Shown here one piece after another: positions 45,540-53,167 of a DNA stretch of 57,865 nucleotides. Below the pieces are notes generated by a model. The model saw only the letters and a list, made by a program, of their open reading frames with translations, had not been told where the DNA came from and did no database searches. The DNA lies in NCBI GenBank assembly GCA_947461795.1, contig CANHMG010000004.1:1-57865 (forward strand), read 5' to 3'. Positions within the stretch are counted from its first letter, which is position 1. Every line of letters begins with the position of its first letter. The translations under genes and the position numbers were made by a program. Source of the stretch: Flavobacteriaceae bacterium. Lineage in GTDB: Bacteria > Bacteroidota > Bacteroidia > Flavobacteriales > Flavobacteriaceae.

Positions 45540-46292
45540 ATGAAAAAATGTATTCTTCTTTTTAGTATTCTTCTACTTTTCATTCATTGTGAAAAGCCAT
45601 ACGATTGTATCAAATCAAGTGGTCCTATCAAATCAAAAGTTTTTGAAGGACTCACTTTTACTAAATTACTTGTCAATAAAAGAATTGCAGTGGTCATCAC
45701 CGAGGGTCCAGAGTATATAGTTGAAGTAAAAACAGGAGAGAATTTAATCAACGATATTGAGGTTACAGTTTCTGGCGATTTATTGACGCTCACCGACAAT
45801 ACGAGCTGTAATTGGGTTCGAGATTACGGCGAAACTATAGTCTATATTACGGCGCCTAACATTACGCAAATTAATTCAAAAACAGAGCAAAATATATCTT
45901 CAAACGGTGTGCTTCATTTTCCACGTTTACATATTTTTTCTACCAACGAAATTGATGGCTATGCAGGAGCAGGAACTGGGGATTATTATTTATCGATAGA
46001 CAATGAAAACTTAATAGTTGAAAACAATGATTTAGGTCGCTATTTCATTACAGGAAATACAGACTTATTACAGGTTAGTTTCTGGGAAAATGGAGGCGTT
46101 TTTCACGGCGAAAATTTATTTGCCAATACCATCAATTTTTACCACCGTGGCAGTAATGATTTGTTCATTCGTCCAACCAATTTCTTAAATGGGGATATAT
46201 ATAATGTTGGAGATGTCAATTGCTACTCGCGTCCACCTGCTGAAAATGTTCATGTCACAGAACATTATCGTGGGAGTTTAATTTATCGTTAG
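45540..46292 (+). CDS. DUF2807 (head GIN domain) lipoprotein
   Basis: 250 residues. A lipoprotein signal (KCILLFSILLLFIHC, Cys near residue 18) is followed by a DUF2807 beta-helix-like region: SKVFEGLTFTKLLVNKRIAV, VEVKTGENLINDIEVTVSGD, YITAPNITQINSKTEQNISS, DLFIRPTNFLNGDIYNVGDV. This domain is common in Bacteroidetes envelope proteins; its role is not known. The ATG at 45540 is used rather than the in-frame TTG at 45534. Likely co-transcribed with the PagL-like gene; a repeat copy follows 7 bases after the stop. Confidence 0.85.
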   Translation: MKKCILLFSILLLFIHCEKPYDCIKSSGPIKSKVFEGLTFTKLLVNKRIAVVITEGPEYIVEVKTGENLINDIEVTVSGDLLTLTDNTSCNWVRDYGETIVYITAPNITQINSKTEQNISSNGVLHFPRLHIFSTNEIDGYAGAGTGDYYLSIDNENLIVENNDLGRYFITGNTDLLQVSFWENGGVFHGENLFANTINFYHRGSNDLFIRPTNFLNGDIYNVGDVNCYSRPPAENVHVTEHYRGSLIYR

Positions 46293-46299
46293 TTTTTTT

Positions 46300-46405
46300 A
46301 GGAGCTTTTTCCAGCTGTTCACTATATCTTTTTTGTTTTGTCAGCCCGAGCGCAGTCGAGTGGTTTTTTCTAAAACAAAAAAGGATGCCGCTGCCATCTG
46401 GGCTA
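46300..46405 (-). repeat. dispersed palindromic element, copy 7
   Basis: Reads AGGAGCTTTTTCCAGCTGTT, CACTATATC, stem TTTTTTGTTTT with AAAACAAAAAA (11 bp), GGATGCCGCTGCCATCTGGG, CTA. The loop holds CAGCCCGAGCGCAGTCGAG. It sits between two convergent genes. Confidence 0.88.
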
Positions 46406-46457
46406 GGCAATAACTTTCAATTGACAAATGGATAAAAATATTCTTTGATAGCAAACA

Positions 46458-47825
46458 CTATTCTTTTAAAAGTTTTGTTTGAAAAAGTTCATTTTCAGTT
46501 TCGTATTTTAAAAGATACATTCCTGAACTTAATTCAGACACCGAAAGTACATCGCCATTAATGATTGTTGATTTTATCAATCGCCCATTCAGGTCATATA
46601 TAAAAACAGATTTGACTTTTTGAGAAAAAGTAATAATGTTTGAAGCTGGATTGGGTGAAACGGTACTATTTGCTTGGTTTGTAAACGCTTCGTTACTTAA
46701 AGGACTACAAAGTACATTTGTTAAAACCGCTTTGTCAACATTGGTTCCGTCTCCTAATTGTCCGTAGAGATTATACCCACAACCAAAAAGACGCCCGTCT
46801 AATTTTGTTATTACCGAATGATTGCCACCTGCAGCAACACTTTTCCAATCTGAATCACTACTTATTTGGTTAGGGACATTATCATTTCCTCCCAATTGGT
46901 TAGTCAATTGTCCAAAACCGTTATAACCCCAACCCCAAAGCGTATGATCGGCTTTTATGCCTATTGAAGAAAGTCCAGAAATACAAACGCTTATCCATTG
47001 ATCCGTTCCTATTTGAACGGGTGCGATTTTATCGATGTAAGTACCATCTCCTATTTCTCCCAAATTGTTTTTTCCCCAAGCCCATAGTGTACCATCTGTT
47101 TTAATTCCTAATACAGTATAAGGTCCAGCAGAAATATATTTCCAATTGTTAGCAGTTCCAACTTGTACCGGAGTATACGAAGCATTAAGATTCCCATATC
47201 CTAACTGACCGTACGTGTTATCACCCCATGACCATAACGTTCCGTTTTCTTTTATTGCATAGGAGCTCATAAATCCTCCGCCAGCTACAAACTTCCATGC
47301 CTCACTGCTAATTAGAGTTGGTTCCAACCTAGTAATCGTAGTGCCATCGCCCAATTGTCCGCTAAAATTATAACCCCATGACCACAACGAATTATCCGTT
47401 TTAACTCCCAAACAAGATGAAAATCCAGCTGAAACAGATTTCCAAAAAGAGTCTCCCAATCGTATTGGTATAGGCTGAATTATAGTAGTTCCATTTCCTA
47501 GTTGCCCATCATAATTGTATCCCCAACCCCACAGTGCCCCATCAGTTTTTAAGGCCAAAGAATGTCCATAATTAGCGGTAATAATTTCCCAATCAGTGGC
47601 GGTGCTTATTTGGTAAGGAGTATATCGATTAAAGTTAGTTCCATCACCTAAAGAACTTTCAAAATTTCTTCCCCAAGTCCAAAGCGTTCCATCATTCTTA
47701 ATAGCTGTTGTCCGATTTTCGCCAGCAGTAATAGTTCGCCAACATTGAGCTTTGGCAGTACTTAAACCTAAAATGGTGCAGAAAATAAATGTAAAAGTCT
47801 TGAGAGTACGTAGTTTAAATTTCAT
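46458..47825 (-). CDS. RCC1-repeat protein with T9SS type A sorting domain
   Basis: 455 residues. Signal peptide 1-26 (LGLSTAKAQ). About seven RCC1 repeats of 50-odd residues follow (e.g. NDGTLWTWGRNFESSLGDGT, TDGALWGWGYNYDGQLGNGT, ADHTLWGWGYNGFGQL), forming one seven-bladed propeller, to about residue 380. The end is a T9SS sorting domain (STVSPNPASNIITFSQK, IYDLNGRLIKS, ELSSGMYLLKYETE). RCC1 folds bind proteins or polymers; the exported version may be an adhesin or enzyme partner. No catalytic motif was seen. Confidence 0.88.
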   Translation of the reverse strand: MKFKLRTLKTFTFIFCTILGLSTAKAQCWRTITAGENRTTAIKNDGTLWTWGRNFESSLGDGTNFNRYTPYQISTATDWEIITANYGHSLALKTDGALWGWGYNYDGQLGNGTTIIQPIPIRLGDSFWKSVSAGFSSCLGVKTDNSLWSWGYNFSGQLGDGTTITRLEPTLISSEAWKFVAGGGFMSSYAIKENGTLWSWGDNTYGQLGYGNLNASYTPVQVGTANNWKYISAGPYTVLGIKTDGTLWAWGKNNLGEIGDGTYIDKIAPVQIGTDQWISVCISGLSSIGIKADHTLWGWGYNGFGQLTNQLGGNDNVPNQISSDSDWKSVAAGGNHSVITKLDGRLFGCGYNLYGQLGDGTNVDKAVLTNVLCSPLSNEAFTNQANSTVSPNPASNIITFSQKVKSVFIYDLNGRLIKSTIINGDVLSVSELSSGMYLLKYETENELFQTKLLKE

Positions 47826-47867
47826 AGTTTATTTTATTTAATGCTCGTTTATTCAATTTCAATAAAC

Positions 47868-48770
47868 TTACAACTTCTTCGTCACTTCTCGAAACAAACT
47901 TTCTAAATTCTTGTTTCTTAAATTGAGTTGTAACGTTTTCAATCCATGTTCTTGAGCAAAATCAAAAACTACGGGACGCATATCTTGGTCGGATATAAAG
48001 GTTAATTCCCAAATATTTCCATTGCTATTATTTGAGCTAATCAAATTCGGTATCGCTGCAATAATCTCCGTATCGATTGTTTTATCAAATTCAACTTCTA
48101 TAATTTGTTCTTCCCCTTTTGATTGTATTGTATCTATTTTCTTATCCGTAACAATTTTACCGCCATCAATAATAATCACTCGATCGCAAATGGCTTCTAC
48201 TTCTTGCATTATATGAGTGGAAAGAAAAACCGTTTTGTCTTTACCAACATTTCGAATCACATTTCGAATCTCCACAAGTTGATTCGGGTCTAAACCTGTT
48301 GTAGGTTCATCCAATATCAAAACATCAGGATTATGCAGTAATGCATTTGCTAAACCAACTCTTTGGCGATATCCTTTCGATAATTGGCCGATTTTCTTAT
48401 GACGTTCAGACATTAAGCCGGTTAAGAGAATCACTTCCTCAATTCGGTTTTTAGAGACTCCATAAACATTGGCATTGAATTCTAAATATTCACGAACATA
48501 CAAATCCAAATACAAAGGATTGTGCTCTGGCAAATATCCAATCGATTGTTGCACTAACAAAGGTTGAGTTTTTACATCATAGCCATTCACAAAAGCTTGA
48601 CCTTCATCAGCAGATAAATAAGTCGTCAGGATTTTCATCAATGTCGATTTTCCAGCACCATTGGGTCCCAAAAAACCAACGATTTCTCCTTTCTGAATCG
48701 TAAAGGAAACTTGGTTTAATGCTTTTTGAGCACCATAACTTTTAGAAAGAACACGAACTTCTATCGACAT
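47868..48770 (-). CDS. gldA: gliding-motility ABC transporter ATP-binding protein GldA
   Basis: 300 residues. ATPase of the Gld ABC complex that, in Flavobacterium, works with GldF and GldG in gliding. All motifs are intact: Walker A GPNGAGKSTLMKIL, Q-loop IGYLPEHNPLY, signature LSKGYRQRVGLA, Walker B VLILDEPTTGLD, switch His STHIMQEVE. The C-terminal extension and SLFREVTKKL end match GldA. The start is MSIEVRVLSK, 17 bases after a full minus-strand promoter. gldFG is not in the window. Not every GldA-bearing species glides. Confidence 0.88.
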   Translation of the reverse strand: MSIEVRVLSKSYGAQKALNQVSFTIQKGEIVGFLGPNGAGKSTLMKILTTYLSADEGQAFVNGYDVKTQPLLVQQSIGYLPEHNPLYLDLYVREYLEFNANVYGVSKNRIEEVILLTGLMSERHKKIGQLSKGYRQRVGLANALLHNPDVLILDEPTTGLDPNQLVEIRNVIRNVGKDKTVFLSTHIMQEVEAICDRVIIIDGGKIVTDKKIDTIQSKGEEQIIEVEFDKTIDTEIIAAIPNLISSNNSNGNIWELTFISDQDMRPVVFDFAQEHGLKTLQLNLRNKNLESLFREVTKKL

Positions 48771-48786
48771 ATATTTTGATTTGAAA

Positions 48787-48818
48787 CAAAAGTAAAGAAT
48801 ACTCAAGGAAATTTTCAA
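48787..48818 (-). promoter_or_regulatory. gldA promoter
   Basis: On the minus strand TTG (48816-48818), 21 bases, TACTTTTG (48787-48794). It is divergent from the aromatic operon promoter with 14 bases between the two -33 boxes. Confidence 0.7.
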
Positions 48819-48832
48819 AAAAAAATAATCTT

Positions 48833-48865
48833 TTGTGAAAGCGTAAACATTTTTTTTTACTTTAG
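48833..48865 (+). promoter_or_regulatory. promoter of the aromatic amino-acid operon leader
   Basis: TTG (48833-48835), 22 bases, TACTTTAG (48858-48865), one mismatch from TAnnTTTG. It would start transcription near 48870, about 15 bases before the leader peptide ATG. Confidence 0.55.
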
Positions 48866-48885
48866 CAATCCAATTATTGTTACCC

Positions 48886-48966
48886 ATGTTGAATAACCGT
48901 TTCTATTTTAGCAATTCACTTTATTTCTTCTGCAAAGAAGCAAGGGATTGTGGTATGGTTATTTGA
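48886..48966 (+). CDS. Phe/Tyr-rich leader peptide of the pheA operon attenuator
   Basis: A 26-codon frame beginning MLNNRFYFSNSLYFFCKEAR and ending DCGMVI, then TGA. Residues 6-15 hold four Phe and two Tyr, and codons 14-15 are a Phe pair. It lies between a promoter and a strong terminator, directly ahead of prephenate dehydratase. In attenuators of the trp/phe/his type, ribosomes stall on codons for the scarce amino acid and change the RNA fold. Here GGGATT (48944-48949, near the frame's end) is complementary to AATCCC (48993-48998) in the terminator. The coding role is inferred from codon content and position; there is no sequence homology to cite. Confidence 0.7.
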   Translation: MLNNRFYFSNSLYFFCKEARDCGMVI

Positions 48967-48991
48967 AAAATTATTAATTCAAAAAATATAC

Positions 48992-49021
48992 AAATCCCGA
49001 TGCGAATCGGGATTTTTTTTT
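48992..49021 (+). terminator. attenuator terminator ahead of pheA
   Basis: AAATCCCGAT (48992-49001), loop GCGA, ATCGGGATTT (49006-49015), then a T run to 49021. The 10-bp stem is perfect. It lies 12 bases before the pheA ATG, too close to serve anything but the leader transcript. Confidence 0.9.
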
Positions 49022-49032
49022 AGCATTTTTAT

Positions 49033-49860
49033 ATGAAGCATAGTATTGCCATACAAGGAATCAAAGGCTCTTTTCACCATCAAGTCGTGTTAGAGTATTT
49101 CCCAGAAGAAAACGACATTGAGGAATGTTTGTCTTTCGAGGAAGTGGTCGATAGTTTATTATCGGGGCAATCTTCACAAGCTGTTATGGCTTTAGAAAAC
49201 TCCATCGCGGGTTCAATTATTCCCAATTATGCCTTAATCGATAAGAATAGTTTGCACATTGTCGGGGAACATTACTTAGATATTCATCAAAACCTAATGG
49301 TATTGAATGGACAGACTATTGAAGACATAAAAGAAATTCATTCACATCCAATGGCTTTATTACAATGCATGGATTTTCTTAAAAAACATCCTTACATTAA
49401 ATTGGTAGAAGACAAAGATACCGCGGAAACAGCGCGAAGAATTCACCAACATCAACTCAAAGGAATCGCAGCAATTGCTAGTAAAGCCGCTTCGCAAATG
49501 TATAATTTGAATATCATTGCGCCTGAAATACAAACAATCAACAACAACATGACACGTTTTGTAATTGTAACAAAACATAAATCCGATGCTGTAAAAGAAA
49601 ATATAAATAAAGCATCATTAAAGTTTGAATTGGATCATAAACGTGGTAGCCTTGCCGCTGTTCTCAATGTGATGAGCGATTGCAAATTGAATCTCACTAA
49701 AATCCAATCTTTGCCAAAAATTGAAACTCCTTGGAAATATTCTTTTTTTGTAGATGTGACTTTCGAAAATTACGACGATTTTGAAAAAGCAAAGACAATC
49801 ATTAATATCATGGCAGAACATTTTAAAATTTTGGGTGAATATCAAAACAAACAACCATGA
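49033..49860 (+). CDS. pheA: prephenate dehydratase
   Basis: Converts prephenate to phenylpyruvate for phenylalanine synthesis. 275 residues without a chorismate mutase domain. Catalytic region: ALENSIAGSIIPNYALI and the family motif NNMTRFVIVTK (Thr-Arg-Phe). The C-terminal ACT domain (FELDHKRGSLAAVLNVMSDC, ESLP-like QSLPKIETPWKYSFFVDV) would bind Phe as feedback inhibitor. It is the first structural gene of the operon and overlaps the aminotransferase by four bases (ATGA). It sits behind an attenuator with a Phe/Tyr-rich leader peptide. Confidence 0.95.
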   Translation: MKHSIAIQGIKGSFHHQVVLEYFPEENDIEECLSFEEVVDSLLSGQSSQAVMALENSIAGSIIPNYALIDKNSLHIVGEHYLDIHQNLMVLNGQTIEDIKEIHSHPMALLQCMDFLKKHPYIKLVEDKDTAETARRIHQHQLKGIAAIASKAASQMYNLNIIAPEIQTINNNMTRFVIVTKHKSDAVKENINKASLKFELDHKRGSLAAVLNVMSDCKLNLTKIQSLPKIETPWKYSFFVDVTFENYDDFEKAKTIINIMAEHFKILGEYQNKQP

Positions 49861-51023
49861 TCAAAACAGCTAAAAGATTAGAAACGATAGAAGAGTACTA
49901 TTTCTCAACCAAATTGAGAGAGGTTCGGCAGTTGCAATCCGAAGGAAAACTAATTATCAATATGGGAATTGGAAGCCCTGATTTAGCGCCTCATTCCTCT
50001 GTTATTAAAGCCATTCAAGCTGCCGTAATAGAAGAAAACGCCCATCAATATCAAAGCTATCAAGGTTTGCCTGAACTTCGAAATGGAATGGCTCATTTTT
50101 ACCAAAAACATTTTCAAGTGGCATTGAATCCGACTACTGAAATATTGCCGCTTATGGGTTCTAAAGAAGGAATCATGCATATTTCGTTGGCTTTTTTGAA
50201 TGAAGGCGATCAAGTATTAATTCCAAATCCAGGCTATCCGACTTATAGTTCAGTTACCAAATTAGTCGGAGCGAAACCAGTTTTTTATGATCTGCAAGAA
50301 GATTCAAATTGGGAACCCGATTTCGAGGCTTTAGAAAAACTAGATTTGTCAAAAGTAAAATTGATGTGGGTTTCGTACCCGCACATGCCAACAGGAGCAA
50401 CGGGTAGTTTGACGTTATTTAAAAAGTTAATCACTTTTGCTAGAAAGCACCAGATTCTTTTGATTAATGACAATCCGTATAGTTTTGTTTTGAATGACAA
50501 TCCAATTTCAATTTTGCAGATTGAAGGCGCGAAAGAGATAGCAATAGAACTTAATTCACTATCCAAGACTTTCAATATGGCGGGTTGGCGAATTGGTTGG
50601 GTTTCTGGGAAAGTCGAATTCATCGAAGCGATTCTAAAAGTAAAAAGCAATATGGATAGCGGTATGTTTTACGGGATTCAAAAAGGAGCCATTGCCGCTT
50701 TACAACTTGATAATTCATGGTTTGTGGAACTTAATAAAGTTTACGCTTCAAGACGCGCATTGATTTTTGAATTGGCGGAGCAACTACATTGCACTTTCGA
50801 CAGAAAATCAGTGGGCTTATTTGTTTGGGCGAAATTGCCCGATGGCGTTGAATCATCAGAGCAATTTATCGATGATATATTATACAACAAACACATTTTT
50901 ATTACGCCTGGAACGATTTTCGGCAGCCAAGGAGAAGGATATGTTCGATTTTCATTATGCGTTACAGCAGAAAAAATTAAAGAGGCGATTGAGAGATTTC
51001 ATTCGACAAAAGATAACCGATAA
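49857..51023 (+). CDS. PLP-dependent aminotransferase (aromatic/aspartate class)
   Basis: 388 residues, class I/II fold. The PLP lysine is in LNSLSKTFNMAGWRIGW, the N-terminal site is NMGIGSPDLAPHSSVI, and YPHMPTGATGSLTLFKKLI and LLINDNPYSFVL contain the Asn and Asp/Tyr cofactor ligands in shifted form. In this operon it most likely transaminates phenylpyruvate and 4-hydroxyphenylpyruvate to Phe and Tyr. It is annotated in related genomes as a generic aminotransferase. It overlaps pheA by four bases and precedes tyrA by nine. Confidence 0.9.
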   Translation: MIKTAKRLETIEEYYFSTKLREVRQLQSEGKLIINMGIGSPDLAPHSSVIKAIQAAVIEENAHQYQSYQGLPELRNGMAHFYQKHFQVALNPTTEILPLMGSKEGIMHISLAFLNEGDQVLIPNPGYPTYSSVTKLVGAKPVFYDLQEDSNWEPDFEALEKLDLSKVKLMWVSYPHMPTGATGSLTLFKKLITFARKHQILLINDNPYSFVLNDNPISILQIEGAKEIAIELNSLSKTFNMAGWRIGWVSGKVEFIEAILKVKSNMDSGMFYGIQKGAIAALQLDNSWFVELNKVYASRRALIFELAEQLHCTFDRKSVGLFVWAKLPDGVESSEQFIDDILYNKHIFITPGTIFGSQGEGYVRFSLCVTAEKIKEAIERFHSTKDNR

Positions 51024-51032
51024 CAAATAGCT

Positions 51033-51884
51033 ATGAAAGTTTACATCATCGGAGTAGGATTAATAGGAGGTTCCATGGCGTTGGATATTCAATCTCATTT
51101 TACCCATGCGAAAGTGTTTGGCATGGATGCGAACGAACGCCATTTGGAAGAAGCGCTTCAATTGGGAATAATACAACAGCAAGCCACTTTCGGAGATTTA
51201 CACGAAGCAGATGTTGTTATTCTGTCCGTTCCTGTGGATATTTGTCTCACAGTTTTGCCTCAAATATTGGATAGTATTGGTGAACAAACGATTGTATTTG
51301 ATGTTGGTTCTACTAAACTTCCAATTTGTGAATCAATAGCAAATCACCCGAAAAGAAACCATTTTATGGCAACACATCCTATTGCTGGAACGGAGTTTTC
51401 TGGACCTGCAGCGGCAGTTAGGAATCTCTTTCAGGGAAAGACCAATATCATTTGTGAAGTAGAGAAAACGTCTTTTAAATTGCAAGAAAAAGCATTAGAG
51501 GTGTTTCAGAAATTGGGCATGAGAATTCGGTATATGAATCCAAAATCGCATGACAAACACATTGCGTATGTTTCGCATTTGTCGCATATAAGTTCCTTTA
51601 TGCTCGGAAAAACCGTCATCGAAAAAGAAAAAGACGAGCGTGATATTTTTGATATGGCGGGTAGTGGATTTGAGAGCACCGTGCGATTGGCGAAGAGTTC
51701 TCCTGCAATGTGGACGCCCATTTTTCAACAAAACAAAAAACAAGTGGTGAAAAGTTTGGAAGAATACATCGCCAATTTGACGCAATTTAAAGAATTACTA
51801 GAACAAGACAATTACGAAGCAGTTTTTGAAGAAATGCAAAGTGTAAATAAGATTCGTGAGATATTAACAGGAATGAAGAAATAA
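51033..51884 (+). CDS. tyrA: prephenate dehydrogenase
   Basis: Oxidatively decarboxylates prephenate to 4-hydroxyphenylpyruvate for tyrosine synthesis. 283 residues: Rossmann loop IIGVGLIGGSMALDI, VFDVGSTKLPICESIA, the substrate site MATHPIAGTEFSGPAAAVRN with the family His, and SHDKHIAYVSHLSHISSFML with the second catalytic His, plus AGSGFESTVRLAKSSPAMW. There is no ACT or chorismate mutase domain. Feedback might therefore come mainly through the attenuator. It follows the aminotransferase closely. Confidence 0.95.
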   Translation: MKVYIIGVGLIGGSMALDIQSHFTHAKVFGMDANERHLEEALQLGIIQQQATFGDLHEADVVILSVPVDICLTVLPQILDSIGEQTIVFDVGSTKLPICESIANHPKRNHFMATHPIAGTEFSGPAAAVRNLFQGKTNIICEVEKTSFKLQEKALEVFQKLGMRIRYMNPKSHDKHIAYVSHLSHISSFMLGKTVIEKEKDERDIFDMAGSGFESTVRLAKSSPAMWTPIFQQNKKQVVKSLEEYIANLTQFKELLEQDNYEAVFEEMQSVNKIREILTGMKK

Positions 51885-51890
51885 GCAACA

Positions 51891-51949
51891 GAGTTCCTGA
51901 GTCTCTGAGTTTCTACGAAATACTCAGAAACTTCTTTGCTCAGGAACTC
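51891..51949 (+). repeat. nested palindrome between tyrA and DAHP synthase
   Basis: GAGTTCCTGAG (51891-51901) pairs with CTCAGGAACTC (51939-51949), enclosing AGTTTCT (51908-51914) with AGAAACT (51926-51932). It makes a long hairpin of 11 and 7 bp with small internal loops. No T run follows, so it is not a normal terminator; it could set mRNA processing or act as a repeat insertion. Confidence 0.75.
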
Positions 51950-51968
51950 AGAAACTCTAAAAAAAACT

Positions 51969-53051
51969 ATGGGAAATAATGCAAAAATGAGAACGTGGCT
52001 GGATGATTTTAAATTGACGCATCCATTAGTAATAGCCGGTCCGTGTAGCGCGGAAACCGAAGAGCAAGTGTTGAAAATCGCACACGAATTGAAAGATTCC
52101 GATGTAAGTATTTACCGCGCTGGGATTTGGAAACCACGTACGCGACCAGGTGGTTTTGAAGGTGTTGGTGCCATTGGATTAAAATGGTTGCAAAAAGCCA
52201 AAGCCGAAACAGGATTATTGATGGCGACAGAAGTGGCCAATGCGGCGCATGTAAAACTGGCATTGGAACACGATATTGATGTATTGTGGATTGGAGCTCG
52301 AACAACTGTAAACCCTTTTGCGGTGCAGGAAATAGCCGATGCTTTGCAAAATACAGATAAAATTGTTTTGGTTAAAAACCCAGTAAATCCCGATTTAGCC
52401 TTATGGATTGGTGGTGTTGAAAGATTACATAATGCAGGAATTAAAAAATTAGGCGTGATTCATAGAGGATTTTCGACGTATGAAAAAACAAAATACCGCA
52501 ATATTCCAGAATGGCAATTGCCTATTGAGCTCCAAAGTAGATTTCCTGATTTACCACTAATTTGCGATCCATCTCATATTACAGGAAAAAGAGACATGAT
52601 ACAGGAAGTTTCCCAACAAGCACTCGATTTGAATTACGATGGCTTGATTATCGAAACACATTGTGATCCCGACAACGCATGGAGTGATGCTGCTCAACAA
52701 GTGACACCAACGGTTTTAAAACAGATTTTCAAGGATTTACGGATACGAAAAACAAGTACAGATGAAGATGATTTCAATACGAAAATGATCAAACTTCGCG
52801 CAGATATAGACATTGCAGACAGTAAATTATTGGAAATATTAGGCAAAAGAATGAAAGTGGCGGATCAAATCGGAGCGTTGAAAAAAGAGAAAAACATAGC
52901 GGTACTTCAAAACAAACGTTGGAATGAAATTCTTGAGAAAATGATAGTAGAGGGTGAAGAACGAGGCTTGAGTGAAGAATTTATTTTAAGATTGTTTAAG
53001 GCGATTCACCAGGAAAGCATTAGTCATCAGGAGAAAGTGATAAATAGTTAA
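51969..53051 (+). CDS. bifunctional DAHP synthase - chorismate mutase (type II)
   Basis: 360 residues. The N-terminal part (about 1-255) is a type I-beta/KDO8P-like DAHP synthase: VIAGPCSAETEEQVLKIA, YRAGIWKPRTRPGGFEGVGA, NPVNPDLALWIGGVERL, HRGFSTYEKTKYRNIPEW, CDPSHITGKRD. The C-terminal 95 residues are an AroQ chorismate mutase (KLRADIDIADSKLLEILGKR, VADQIGALKKEKNIAVLQNK). It makes the first committed shikimate intermediate and diverts chorismate to prephenate for pheA and tyrA. The start is MGNNAKMRTW; an upstream TTG lies in the palindrome. Last gene of the operon, followed by a terminator. The fused form is typical of Bacteroidetes. Confidence 0.94.
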   Translation: MGNNAKMRTWLDDFKLTHPLVIAGPCSAETEEQVLKIAHELKDSDVSIYRAGIWKPRTRPGGFEGVGAIGLKWLQKAKAETGLLMATEVANAAHVKLALEHDIDVLWIGARTTVNPFAVQEIADALQNTDKIVLVKNPVNPDLALWIGGVERLHNAGIKKLGVIHRGFSTYEKTKYRNIPEWQLPIELQSRFPDLPLICDPSHITGKRDMIQEVSQQALDLNYDGLIIETHCDPDNAWSDAAQQVTPTVLKQIFKDLRIRKTSTDEDDFNTKMIKLRADIDIADSKLLEILGKRMKVADQIGALKKEKNIAVLQNKRWNEILEKMIVEGEERGLSEEFILRLFKAIHQESISHQEKVINS

Positions 53052-53083
53052 ACAAAAGAATTTAATTTATGAAGAACAAAAAT

Positions 53084-53111
53084 AACCTTCATTAGTACTG
53101 AAGGTTTTTTT
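53084..53111 (+). terminator. terminator of the aromatic operon
   Basis: AACCTTCA (53084-53091) pairs with TGAAGGTT (53099-53106), followed by seven T. Confidence 0.85.
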
Positions 53112-53167
53112 GTATCATTGCCAAAAATTTAGTTCAACCTATTTAATAACACTTTTAATTTTTACAA

